A stretch of DNA of 64,000 nucleotides, taken from positions 124,001-188,000 of the forward strand of contig NZ_JAGOBJ010000008.1 of assembly GCF_017983445.1 (NCBI RefSeq). Direction: 5' to 3'. Both the position numbers and the translations under genes were made by a program. The first letter of the stretch is position 1. The number at the start of each line of letters is the position of its first letter. The stretch is from Halomonas sp. (GTDB lineage: Bacteria > Pseudomonadota > Gammaproteobacteria > Pseudomonadales > Halomonadaceae). Positions 9,253-17,546 of the stretch are shown in pieces. Under the pieces are notes generated by a model, which made no database searches, was not told where the DNA came from, and saw only the letters and a list, made by a program, of their open reading frames with translations.

Positions 9253-11953
9253 CTCCAAGGGCCAGCATGCTGCGTTGTTTGCGTAGACGGGCCATGGCGC
9301 TATAAAGCGCTTCCAACAGGCTTTCGGCGTGGCTTAACCCACTGGTTCGCAGCCGTGTTTCCAGCGTTTCAACCAGCAAGGCAAGCTCAGGCGCGCCACA
9401 ATAGCGGCTTGCCCCATTGAGCCCATGTACCCAGTCAAGCAGGGCTTCGACATCCTTGCGCGCATAAGCTGCGTGTATTTCTTTTTCGGTTTCATCCAGA
9501 TTATCGATCAAACGGATTAGCTGTTCGTAGGCAAGGTGCTTCTTGCCCCCGGCAAGCCGTGTGCCCAGCGCCAGATCGACGGCAGGCAGCGCTTCGCTTG
9601 TCGAGGAACTCGGTGCGTTCTCCTGAGAAGTGGCCTGCGTGCTGGCGGGTAGATAAGCCGTAATGTCCAGAAATCGCTGCAATAGCTGTTGGAGCTGTGC
9701 CTCATCAATAGGCTTGATCAGCACATCATCCAGCCCCGCCGCCAGCCACTGCTGGCGCTCGTTACTTAACGCATGCGCGGTGACCGCGACAATGGGGCAG
9801 CGTGACCATCGATTGCTGATACGGCGTAGTGCCTGACTTGTTTGAACACCGTCCATTCCGGGCATGCGGATATCCATAAGCACGATATCGGCGGTGTGGC
9901 TAAGCGCAAAGGCAAGCGCTTCCTGACCACTGGATGCCAGCGTAATGCGTATTTGCTCAGTTTCGAGCATTGCCTTAAGCAGTTCACGGTTAGACGCGTT
10001 ATCGTCGACAATCAGAATATGAATCGCCGAGGCATTAGGCGGTTTTAATGCGCGCGGCTGGGTAGGCGGAAGCTTTTTCTGCACCGGCTGTAGTAGATTG
10101 CGCAGCGTGGCGGCAAGCTGCGCTCGGGTAAATGGTTTACACAGCATTTCGCCCCCATGGGGGAGCTCCCATGGGGGTAAATCAAAACTTGTGGTGTTGG
10201 CCAGAATCAGCACCGGGCAGCTGGCCTGCTCGATCAATTGTTGCCATTCATGTCTTTTCGCGGCTTCAAACTCTTCTTGTTCAAGACCTAAAATCAGCAG
10301 CTCTTCCTGCCCCTTAGCGGTAAACGCAATGGGGATCGCGCCCCAGCGCTCCAGCAGATATTCCAGCGCATGGCGGGTGGGGATATGCGGCTCATAAAGG
10401 CGTACAAGAGGATCTTCCAGATTTAGCTCTGGTAACCGTTCGCCGCTTTGATTGGCCAACAGGGGCAAGGTAAAGGAGAACGTCGTTCCATTGCCAAGTT
10501 CGCTTTCCACGCTGATCTCGCCCCCCATACGTTCAATCAGCTGGCGGCAGATGGTCAGCCCCAGGCCACTTCCGCCGAACTGGCGTGAATGGCTGGGTTC
10601 CGCTTGGGAGAACGCGCTGAATAGCTGCTGCTGGTGCTCATCGCTCAAGCCAATGCCGGTATCGCTGATACTGATACGCAGTACCACGTGCTGACCTTCC
10701 TGATTGTCGAGCATCACGCGCACAATCACTTCGCCCTCATGGGTAAATTTGAGGGCATTGCCAATCAGATTGCTAAGTACCTGATGGATGCGCAATGGGT
10801 CGCCGCTAAGCGGCGTGGGCACATCATCGTAAACCATGGTGACCAGATGCAGGCGCTTGCGCTGGGCCTCTGGCGCATGCAGGCCGATCACTTCATCCAG
10901 CAGGGGCACGATATCGATATCGACTTCTTCAAGCGTCAGACGATTTGCCTCAAGCTTGGAGAAATCGAGTACGTCATTGACGAGCATCAGCAGGTTATTG
11001 CAGGCGCGGTGAACGTGTTCAAGCCACTCTTTCTGACGGCTATCCAGTGTCGAGCGGCCCAGCAAGCGGCAAAAGCCGATAATACCATTGAGCGGGGTGC
11101 GTATTTCATGGCTCATGTTGGCCAGAAATTCTGATTTAACTGCATTCGCCCGCAATGCACTGCGGTGGGCCAGGTCGAGCTTGATATTCTGCTCTTCGAT
11201 GGTTTCCATTGATTCTTGCAGTTCGCTGGTTGCCTGCTCAATCTGGGTCTGCATGTCACGTTGCGACTGCTGAAAGTGCTCGGTCAGGCTATTTACATGA
11301 ACCGCTAACTGATTAAGCTCGGTGGGGCGGGCAGGCGTTAAATACAGCCGATAGTCACCCCGCGACAAGCGGTAGAGCGCCTGGTTGGCCTCTTCGATGG
11401 GGCGGGAAATATAGCGGCTGATGGCGAAGGCGCCGAGAAACAGCAGCAATCCCAGCAGCATGCCCCCCAGACTTAAACTGGCCAGCAGCTTATAGCGCTC
11501 AAGCGTCAATGGATGGGTATTCACTTCTGCTTCAAGCCAGCCTGTTCCATTACGGCGGATGTCGAACTGGGCGCTGTTGAGAGGCACTAGCAGCCGCCAG
11601 ATAGTGTCTTCCTCTTCTACCTGCGTTGAAAGTGGTGGTGATAGGCGCGGGGAGAGCTTGGTTGAGCGCCCGAGTACCAGCAAGCGGTTGCCCTGCTCGT
11701 CAAAAAGGCTCACCGCACTAAGCCCGTGATGATCCAGCAATTGGCGAGACAGCCTTTCCAGACGATCAGGATTCGACTCTGCCATAGCGACCTGAAGGCT
11801 GGGGGCTAGTAATTCGCCAGCATCTTGAAGGCGCTGTTTAAGCGCATCACGCTGTGCTGTCTCGCTTTGTATCATCAGCAAAACAGACATCATGGCATAA
11901 ACCAGTAGCGGAAAACCGAGTAGTGCGAATAGCAGACGCGTGTTCAAAGACAT
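9236..11953 (-). CDS. barA: Hybrid sensor histidine kinase, BarA/GacS type
   Basis: Tripartite inner-membrane kinase of the BarA/GacS family, which normally phosphorylates UvrY/GacA to drive CsrB-type small RNAs. Using ATG at 11953 (905 residues): TM1 near the N-terminus, a periplasmic sensor region, TM2 about residues 158-178, a HAMP linker, then HisKA with H282 (NMSHEIRTPLNG). The ATPase boxes NLIGNALKFT, DTGIGL and GSGLGLTI follow. Next come a degenerate receiver-like segment, a true receiver with D694 (LMDIRMPGMDG), and a C-terminal Hpt domain with H843 (VHGLNGASRYCG). In-frame starts at 11989 and 12019 exist; the latter would overlap the start of cysM on the other strand. The cognate response regulator is not in the window. 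Confidence 0.9.
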   Translation of the reverse strand: MSLNTRLLFALLGFPLLVYAMMSVLLMIQSETAQRDALKQRLQDAGELLAPSLQVAMAESNPDRLERLSRQLLDHHGLSAVSLFDEQGNRLLVLGRSTKLSPRLSPPLSTQVEEEDTIWRLLVPLNSAQFDIRRNGTGWLEAEVNTHPLTLERYKLLASLSLGGMLLGLLLFLGAFAISRYISRPIEEANQALYRLSRGDYRLYLTPARPTELNQLAVHVNSLTEHFQQSQRDMQTQIEQATSELQESMETIEEQNIKLDLAHRSALRANAVKSEFLANMSHEIRTPLNGIIGFCRLLGRSTLDSRQKEWLEHVHRACNNLLMLVNDVLDFSKLEANRLTLEEVDIDIVPLLDEVIGLHAPEAQRKRLHLVTMVYDDVPTPLSGDPLRIHQVLSNLIGNALKFTHEGEVIVRVMLDNQEGQHVVLRISISDTGIGLSDEHQQQLFSAFSQAEPSHSRQFGGSGLGLTICRQLIERMGGEISVESELGNGTTFSFTLPLLANQSGERLPELNLEDPLVRLYEPHIPTRHALEYLLERWGAIPIAFTAKGQEELLILGLEQEEFEAAKRHEWQQLIEQASCPVLILANTTSFDLPPWELPHGGEMLCKPFTRAQLAATLRNLLQPVQKKLPPTQPRALKPPNASAIHILIVDDNASNRELLKAMLETEQIRITLASSGQEALAFALSHTADIVLMDIRMPGMDGVQTSQALRRISNRWSRCPIVAVTAHALSNERQQWLAAGLDDVLIKPIDEAQLQQLLQRFLDITAYLPASTQATSQENAPSSSTSEALPAVDLALGTRLAGGKKHLAYEQLIRLIDNLDETEKEIHAAYARKDVEALLDWVHGLNGASRYCGAPELALLVETLETRLRTSGLSHAESLLEALYSAMARLRKQRSMLALGANAQE

Positions 11954-12040
11954 GAAAGAAGCTCGCAATTCAATAAGGTTGCCTGTCATGCGTAAGGCAG
12001 CACCGATATAATGCAGCATAACGGTTATGATAAGGAACGT

Positions 12041-12940
12041 ATGATGAATTATCCCACGCTAGAGGATGTCGTAGGCAATACGCCGCTGGTGCGCCTGAAA
12101 CGGATTACTGCCGGGCGCAACAATACACTGCTCGCCAAGCTTGAAGGCAATAACCCCGCCGGTTCTGTCAAGGATCGTCCGGCGCTTTCCATGCTCAATG
12201 AAGCGGAGGCGAGGGGTGATATTACCCCCGGCGATACGCTTGTTGAGGCGACCTCGGGTAATACGGGCATTGCGCTTGCCATGGCGGCGGCCATCAAGGG
12301 CTACAAAATGGTCCTGATAATGCCTGAAAATTCTTCGGAGGAGCGGAAGCAGGCGATGGCCGCCTATGGCGCCACGCTGATTTCTGCCAGTAAAGCAGGT
12401 GGCATGGAAGAAGCCCGGGATATCGCTGACAGCATGATTGCAAAAGGTGAGGGCAAGCCGCTGAATCAGTTTGCCAACCCGGATAACCCGCTGGCGCATT
12501 ACCGTACCACGGGGCCGGAGCTATGGCAGCAGACTCAGGGTGAGATCACCCATTTCGTCAGCTCAATGGGCACCACGGGCACCATTATGGGCGTCTCACG
12601 GTATCTGAAAGAGCAAAATTCAGCTATTCAGATTATCGGCCTGCAGCCTGCCGATGGGGCGAGCATTCCGGGTATTCGTCGCTGGCCTGAAGCCTATCTG
12701 CCGAGCATTTTTGAGGCGCCACGGGTGGACACCACTCTGGATATCGGCCAACAGGAGGCCGAGGAACATATGCGGCGCCTGGCTCGTGAGGAGGGCATTT
12801 TTGCCGGGGTATCTTCAGGCGGCAGCCTTGCGGGCGCCTTGCGTATTGCCGAGCAAACTGAAAATGCGGTCATTGTCTTTATTGTCTGTGACCGTGGTGA
12901 TCGCTACCTCTCAACAGGCTTGTACGCCCCGGAGTTATAA
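12041..12940 (+). CDS. cysM: Cysteine synthase B (O-acetylserine sulfhydrylase)
   Basis: PLP enzyme forming cysteine from O-acetylserine and sulfide or thiosulfate. The family N-terminus (YPTLEDVVGNTPLVRLKRI) and the PLP-lysine motif NPAGSVKDRPA (K44) are present. So are the substrate loop TSGNTGIA and the phosphate loop SSMGTTGTIMG. AAGGAA lies just upstream; ATG at 12041 or 12044 is possible. CysM rather than CysK is favoured by the length (about 300) and by the PEAYLPSIF segment. rlmD begins on the base after its stop codon. Confidence 0.94.
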   Translation: MMNYPTLEDVVGNTPLVRLKRITAGRNNTLLAKLEGNNPAGSVKDRPALSMLNEAEARGDITPGDTLVEATSGNTGIALAMAAAIKGYKMVLIMPENSSEERKQAMAAYGATLISASKAGGMEEARDIADSMIAKGEGKPLNQFANPDNPLAHYRTTGPELWQQTQGEITHFVSSMGTTGTIMGVSRYLKEQNSAIQIIGLQPADGASIPGIRRWPEAYLPSIFEAPRVDTTLDIGQQEAEEHMRRLAREEGIFAGVSSGGSLAGALRIAEQTENAVIVFIVCDRGDRYLSTGLYAPEL

Positions 12941-14332
12941 ATGGCCATGCTGGGTAAGCGGCGTCCATCACGTGCTGCGTCAGGAAAGTCAGGGCTTACG
13001 CGGACGTCCGCGCCAAAAGCAGCGGTCTCTTCCGAGAGCGACTCATTAATCATTGAACGCTTGGCACACGATGGCCGGGGCGTTGCCCACAACGCAGCGG
13101 GCAAGGCGGTATTTGTTGATCGCACGCTGCCTGGCGAGCGGGTCGAAGTAGCTGTGCACGTTAATCGTAAACGCTTTGATGAAGCGCATGTAAAAGCGTT
13201 GCTGAGCCGTTCAGCGCAGCGTGTTGAACCGCCGTGCGGCTATTTTGGCCAGTGCGGTGGTTGCCAGCTGCAGCATATGGATATCGATACTCAGCGTGTA
13301 CACAAGCAGGACGTGCTGCGTGAGCTCTTGGCCCGCCAAGGGATTGCAGTAGACTCACCTCACTTGATACATGGCAGCACTGAACACTATCGGCGCCGGG
13401 CGCGGCTGGGCGTCAAGGTCGATGGGCAAAATAACGTACTGCTTGGCTTCCGGGCTGCCCATAGCCACCGGCTAATCGATATCAACCAGTGTTACGTGCT
13501 GGTCGAACCGCTACAAGCGCTATTGCCTCCTTTACGGGCGTTCTTGACTACCCTTGAGGCACCTCGTCAGGTAGGTCATATTGAGCTATTGGCCACTGCG
13601 TCTGAGTGCGTGTTATTGGTGCGTCAGCTCAAGCAGCATGCCGATGATGCCGAGCGCTGGAAGCAGTTTGCCGAGCAGCAGGGCATCGCGCTTGGCGCCT
13701 GGGTGGGGCGCGAGTCGTCTGAGCTACATTGGTACAGCGCGGAACCCGTGCTGGAAGAGATTCTGCATATACCGGGCCAGCCGCCGCTACCCCTGACATT
13801 TGCACCCGGTGACTTTCTGCAGGTAAACGCTGAAGTTAATCAGTTGATGGTAGCGGAAGTGATAGCGTGGTTAGCGCCTGTGCCCGGCCAGCGTATTGTG
13901 GATCTGTTTGCTGGAATGGGCAATTTCAGCCTGCCGCTGGCAATGAGCGGCGCCCAGGTTCATGCGGTTGAAGGTAGCCCCAGCATGGTGGCGCGGATCA
14001 AGGCGAACGCGGCTCGTAACCAGCTAAACGTTAGTGCCCAACAGGCTGATTTAAGCGATGCCGCGGCGATTAATGAGCTATTAAAGGCCCAGGGCAGCCT
14101 TGATGCACTGGTGTTGGACCCGCCCCGTAACGGTGCCGAGAGTATTTGTCAGGCACTTGGCTGTTACCCGATACCCCGTGTGGCCTATGTTTCTTGCGAC
14201 CCGGCAACGCTTGCCCGTGATGCGGCGCATCTGTTGCAGGCAGGATACCGAATCAAGCAAGTGGCAGTGGCGGATATGTTCCTGCACACTGCACATATGG
14301 AAACGCTGATGCTGTTCGAGTACGAGGGCTAG
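12941..14332 (+). CDS. rlmD: 23S rRNA (uracil-1939-C5)-methyltransferase RlmD (RumA)
   Basis: 463-residue SAM-dependent methyltransferase that makes m5U1939 in 23S rRNA. Order of parts: a basic N-terminal extension, a TRAM domain (about residues 35-92), iron-sulfur-cluster cysteines C99, C105 and C108 (CGYFGQCGGC), then the class I methyltransferase fold (VDLFAGMGNFSLPLA). The catalytic motif is VSCDPATLARD and the substrate motif is LDPPRNGA. The start abuts the cysM stop codon, and relA follows after a 69-bp gap; the cysM-rlmD-relA-mazG order matches related gammaproteobacteria. Confidence 0.95.
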   Translation: MAMLGKRRPSRAASGKSGLTRTSAPKAAVSSESDSLIIERLAHDGRGVAHNAAGKAVFVDRTLPGERVEVAVHVNRKRFDEAHVKALLSRSAQRVEPPCGYFGQCGGCQLQHMDIDTQRVHKQDVLRELLARQGIAVDSPHLIHGSTEHYRRRARLGVKVDGQNNVLLGFRAAHSHRLIDINQCYVLVEPLQALLPPLRAFLTTLEAPRQVGHIELLATASECVLLVRQLKQHADDAERWKQFAEQQGIALGAWVGRESSELHWYSAEPVLEEILHIPGQPPLPLTFAPGDFLQVNAEVNQLMVAEVIAWLAPVPGQRIVDLFAGMGNFSLPLAMSGAQVHAVEGSPSMVARIKANAARNQLNVSAQQADLSDAAAINELLKAQGSLDALVLDPPRNGAESICQALGCYPIPRVAYVSCDPATLARDAAHLLQAGYRIKQVAVADMFLHTAHMETLMLFEYEG

Positions 14333-14401
14333 CCTGCCCATCGCATCAAGCCACGGTGTTGGTCATTGTCGGCTAACACCCTGAAGGGATGAATCATAGT
14401 C

Positions 14402-16678
14402 ATGGTGAAAGTGCGTGAAGACCAACCGCTAATGGCTAGCGGCAAGGTGGACATACAACAATGGTTAACGCGCCTACAAGAAGATGTGCGCTTACGTGAA
14501 CCGGAACGCCTTATAGAGGCCTGTGAGCTGGCTGAAAAGCTGGATCGTGAGGCGCCTAATACCCATCGCGTATGGCTATCATCCGGTTCAAGCTTCCGCA
14601 TGGGGCTTGAAATGGCCGATATCCTGGCCGACCTGAAACTCGACCAGGCAACCTTGGAAGCCGCCGTACTCTATCGCGCCGTGCGCGAAGAGCTGCTCAG
14701 CCTGGACGCCGTTACCAAGCGGTTTGGCAGTGAAGTCGCCACCTTGATTGATGGTGTGCTGCAAATGGCGGCCATCAGCTATCCGCTCGCCCCCAATCAC
14801 GGTATGAGCCAGCATAATCAGCAGGAAAATCTGCGCAAAATGCTGGTCAATATGGTGGGGGACGTTCGCGTTGCGCTGATCAAGATTGCCGAGCGCACCT
14901 GTGCGCTACGTCAGGTAAAGGATGCACCGCTCGAAAAATGCCTGCAGGTGGCGCGGGAAGTGGCCGATATTTACGCGCCGCTCGCTCACCGCTTGGGCAT
15001 CGGACAGATCAAGTGGGAGCTTGAAGACCTTTCGTTTCGCTATCTGCATGAAGATGAGTATAAAGCGATCGCCAAGCTGCTCGCCGAGAAGCGTCTTGAT
15101 CGCGAGCGCTACATACATGACGTGGTGGAAACTCTCAAAGGTCTGATGGAAGCCCAGCACATTACCCATCATGACGTGAGCGGCCGGGCCAAGCATATCT
15201 ATTCGATCTGGCGCAAAATGAAGCGCAAGGGAATCGACTTCTCTGAAGTTCACGACGTCCGTGCAGTGCGTATCCTGGTTCCCGAAGTGACCGACTGCTA
15301 CACAGTGCTGGGCATTGTCCACTCGCGCTGGCACCACGTGCCTGACGAGTTTGACGACTACATTGCCAACCCCAAGAAAAATGGCTATCAGTCGCTGCAC
15401 ACCGCGGTGGTCGGGCCTGAAAACAAAGTGCTCGAAATCCAGATCCGCACCTTTGCCATGCACGATGACGCCGAGCTTGGGGTATGTGCCCACTGGCGCT
15501 ACAAGGGCCACGATACCAACGCCAAAAGCCGCAGCTATGAAGAAAAAATCGCCTGGCTGCGTCAGGTTCTGGAATGGCAGGATGAGGTGGGTGGCTTTGG
15601 TGATCTGCGCGAAGGGCTCTCAAGCGATGTCGCGCCGGATCGCAACTACGTATTTACCCCCGACGGGCACGTTATCGACTTGCCGCGGATTGCCACGCCC
15701 ATCGATTTTGCCTACCGCGTTCATACCGAAATCGGCCATCGCTGCCGGGGCGCCAAGGTCAATGGCCGCATTGTACCGCTGACTTACAAGCTCAAGTCGG
15801 GCCAGCAGGTGGAAATTCTTACCGCCACCAAAGGCGGGCCGAGCCGGGATTGGCTAAACCCCAGCCTGGGCTATGTGCGCACTTCCCGGGCGCGCGCCAA
15901 AATTCAGGCATGGTTCAAGCATCAGGCGCGCGATCAAAACCTGGACGAGGGCCGCGCAATCTTTGAGCGGGAAATGCGCCGTCTGGACGTCGATGGGCTG
16001 GATCTACCCAAGCTTGCTGATGCGGTCAATTATCAAAACGCTGATGATATGTACGCAGCGATTGGTGCGGGAGATTTACGGATTGGACAGGTGCTGCATC
16101 AAGCGCAGCAGCTGTTTGGGGAAACCGATGACCAGGAGCAGCTGGAGCGCCTGCTCGCAAAGCCCCGGCGCTTACCCAGTAAAACGCCCAAAAGCGATAT
16201 TACCGTACTCGGCGTGGGTAATTTAAAAACCAGCATGGCCAACTGTTGCCGGCCGGTTCCCGGTGAATCGATTGTCGGGTTTATTACCCAGGGGCGGGGG
16301 GTGACGGTTCACCGTCAGGATTGCAGCAATATCTTGCAGCTGCGTATGGAAGAACCGCAGCGGATTATTGAGGTGGAGTGGGGCGAACGCGCGCATACCC
16401 GCTACCCGGTCACCATCGAAATTCAGGCCTGGGACCGCTCCGGTTTACTGCGGGATGTGACGGGCCTGCTGGGCAATGAGAAGGTCAATGTGCTGGCGGT
16501 CAATACTTTGACCGACACCAACGAAGGCATCGCGCGCCTGCGGATTACGCTCGAGGTGGATGGTCTTGAGTCACTGGGTCGGCTCTTTTCGCGTATCCAG
16601 CAGCTGCCCAATGTGACCGAAGTACGCCGCCTGCGAAACGCAGACCCTAATAAAGACGATCAGCATGGAGGGCGCTGA
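14402..16678 (+). CDS. relA: (p)ppGpp synthetase RelA
   Basis: 758-residue ribosome-associated stringent-response enzyme that makes (p)ppGpp when uncharged tRNA enters the A site. The N-terminal hydrolase-like region has lost its catalytic His-Asp (LYRAVREE instead of an HD pair), as in RelA and unlike SpoT. The synthetase domain has EFDDYIANPKKNGYQSLHT; the EFDD form is the RelA-type signature. TGS (YVFTPDGHVIDLP) and C-terminal zinc-finger-like and ACT domains (YPVTIEIQAWDRSGLLRDVT) follow. The stop codon overlaps the mazG start by one base, giving the well-known relA-mazG pair. Confidence 0.97.
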   Translation: MVKVREDQPLMASGKVDIQQWLTRLQEDVRLREPERLIEACELAEKLDREAPNTHRVWLSSGSSFRMGLEMADILADLKLDQATLEAAVLYRAVREELLSLDAVTKRFGSEVATLIDGVLQMAAISYPLAPNHGMSQHNQQENLRKMLVNMVGDVRVALIKIAERTCALRQVKDAPLEKCLQVAREVADIYAPLAHRLGIGQIKWELEDLSFRYLHEDEYKAIAKLLAEKRLDRERYIHDVVETLKGLMEAQHITHHDVSGRAKHIYSIWRKMKRKGIDFSEVHDVRAVRILVPEVTDCYTVLGIVHSRWHHVPDEFDDYIANPKKNGYQSLHTAVVGPENKVLEIQIRTFAMHDDAELGVCAHWRYKGHDTNAKSRSYEEKIAWLRQVLEWQDEVGGFGDLREGLSSDVAPDRNYVFTPDGHVIDLPRIATPIDFAYRVHTEIGHRCRGAKVNGRIVPLTYKLKSGQQVEILTATKGGPSRDWLNPSLGYVRTSRARAKIQAWFKHQARDQNLDEGRAIFEREMRRLDVDGLDLPKLADAVNYQNADDMYAAIGAGDLRIGQVLHQAQQLFGETDDQEQLERLLAKPRRLPSKTPKSDITVLGVGNLKTSMANCCRPVPGESIVGFITQGRGVTVHRQDCSNILQLRMEEPQRIIEVEWGERAHTRYPVTIEIQAWDRSGLLRDVTGLLGNEKVNVLAVNTLTDTNEGIARLRITLEVDGLESLGRLFSRIQQLPNVTEVRRLRNADPNKDDQHGGR

Positions 16679-17496
16679 TGCGCTATAACCTGGATGACCT
16701 GCTGACGTTGATGCAGGTATTGCGTGACCCTGAACAGGGCTGCCCATGGGATATTCAGCAGGGCTGGGACAGTATTGTGCCGCATACCCTGGAAGAGGCC
16801 TACGAGGTTGCCGACGCCATCGAGCGGCGCGCCTTCGATGAGCTGCCGGGCGAGCTTGGCGATCTACTCTTTCAGGTGGTGTATTACGCCCAGTTTGGCG
16901 CGGAAGAGCAGCGGTTTGATTTTCACGATATCGTGCATACGCTGACGGCTAAAATGCTGCGCCGTCATCCGCACGTGTTCCCTGAGGGCACGCTTGCCTC
17001 GCGCCGCCCACCGGGTGTGAGCGCTGAAGAACTACAAACCCTACAGGTTAACCGCCGCTGGGAATCGCTTAAGGAAGAGGAGCGCGCCGAGCGCACCGAG
17101 GCGCCTTCTGTCTTGGATGATGTGCCGCATACGCTGCCTGCATTAAGCCGCGCCGCCAAGCTCTCCAAACGTGCGGCGCGCGTGGGTTTTGACTGGCCGG
17201 ATGCGCGTGGCGTCATCGATAAAATCCGTGAGGAGCTTGAGGAAGTGGAACAAGCCCTGGCGGAGGGTGATACCCGCCACGCCCAGACGGAAGTGGGTGA
17301 TCTGCTGTTTGCGGTGACGAATTTAGCCCGAACGCTCGGCGCTGATCCTGAGCAGTGTTTACGTGGCACCAATGCCAAATTCGAGCGCCGTTTTCGCTAT
17401 GTGGAGCGCACGTTAAAGGCGAGCCACCGTCCGTTAACCGAGGCTTCCCTGGATGAGATGGAAGCCCACTGGCAGGCGGCTAAAGATCAAGAATAA
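16678..17496 (+). CDS. mazG: Nucleoside triphosphate pyrophosphohydrolase MazG
   Basis: 272-residue all-alpha NTP pyrophosphohydrolase that removes non-canonical or excess NTPs; in E. coli it lowers ppGpp when MazEF acts. Two tandem MazG domains are seen, each with the EExxE/ExxD metal-binding pattern: EEAYEVADAI...ELGDLLFQV in the first half and EELEEVEQAL...EVGDLLFAV in the second. Translation is coupled to relA by a TGATG overlap. Confidence 0.95.
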   Translation: MRYNLDDLLTLMQVLRDPEQGCPWDIQQGWDSIVPHTLEEAYEVADAIERRAFDELPGELGDLLFQVVYYAQFGAEEQRFDFHDIVHTLTAKMLRRHPHVFPEGTLASRRPPGVSAEELQTLQVNRRWESLKEEERAERTEAPSVLDDVPHTLPALSRAAKLSKRAARVGFDWPDARGVIDKIREELEEVEQALAEGDTRHAQTEVGDLLFAVTNLARTLGADPEQCLRGTNAKFERRFRYVERTLKASHRPLTEASLDEMEAHWQAAKDQE

Positions 17497-17546
17497 ATTT
17501 TTAACGTAACCTGATAACGACGCGACCCCGCTAGGAGGCCTTGCCA

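Noticed and set aside
10634-11134. Plus-strand open frame of 166 codons inside the hybrid kinase gene
   Set aside because: Lies fully within the conserved kinase domain on the other strand, and its translation shows no recognisable domain.
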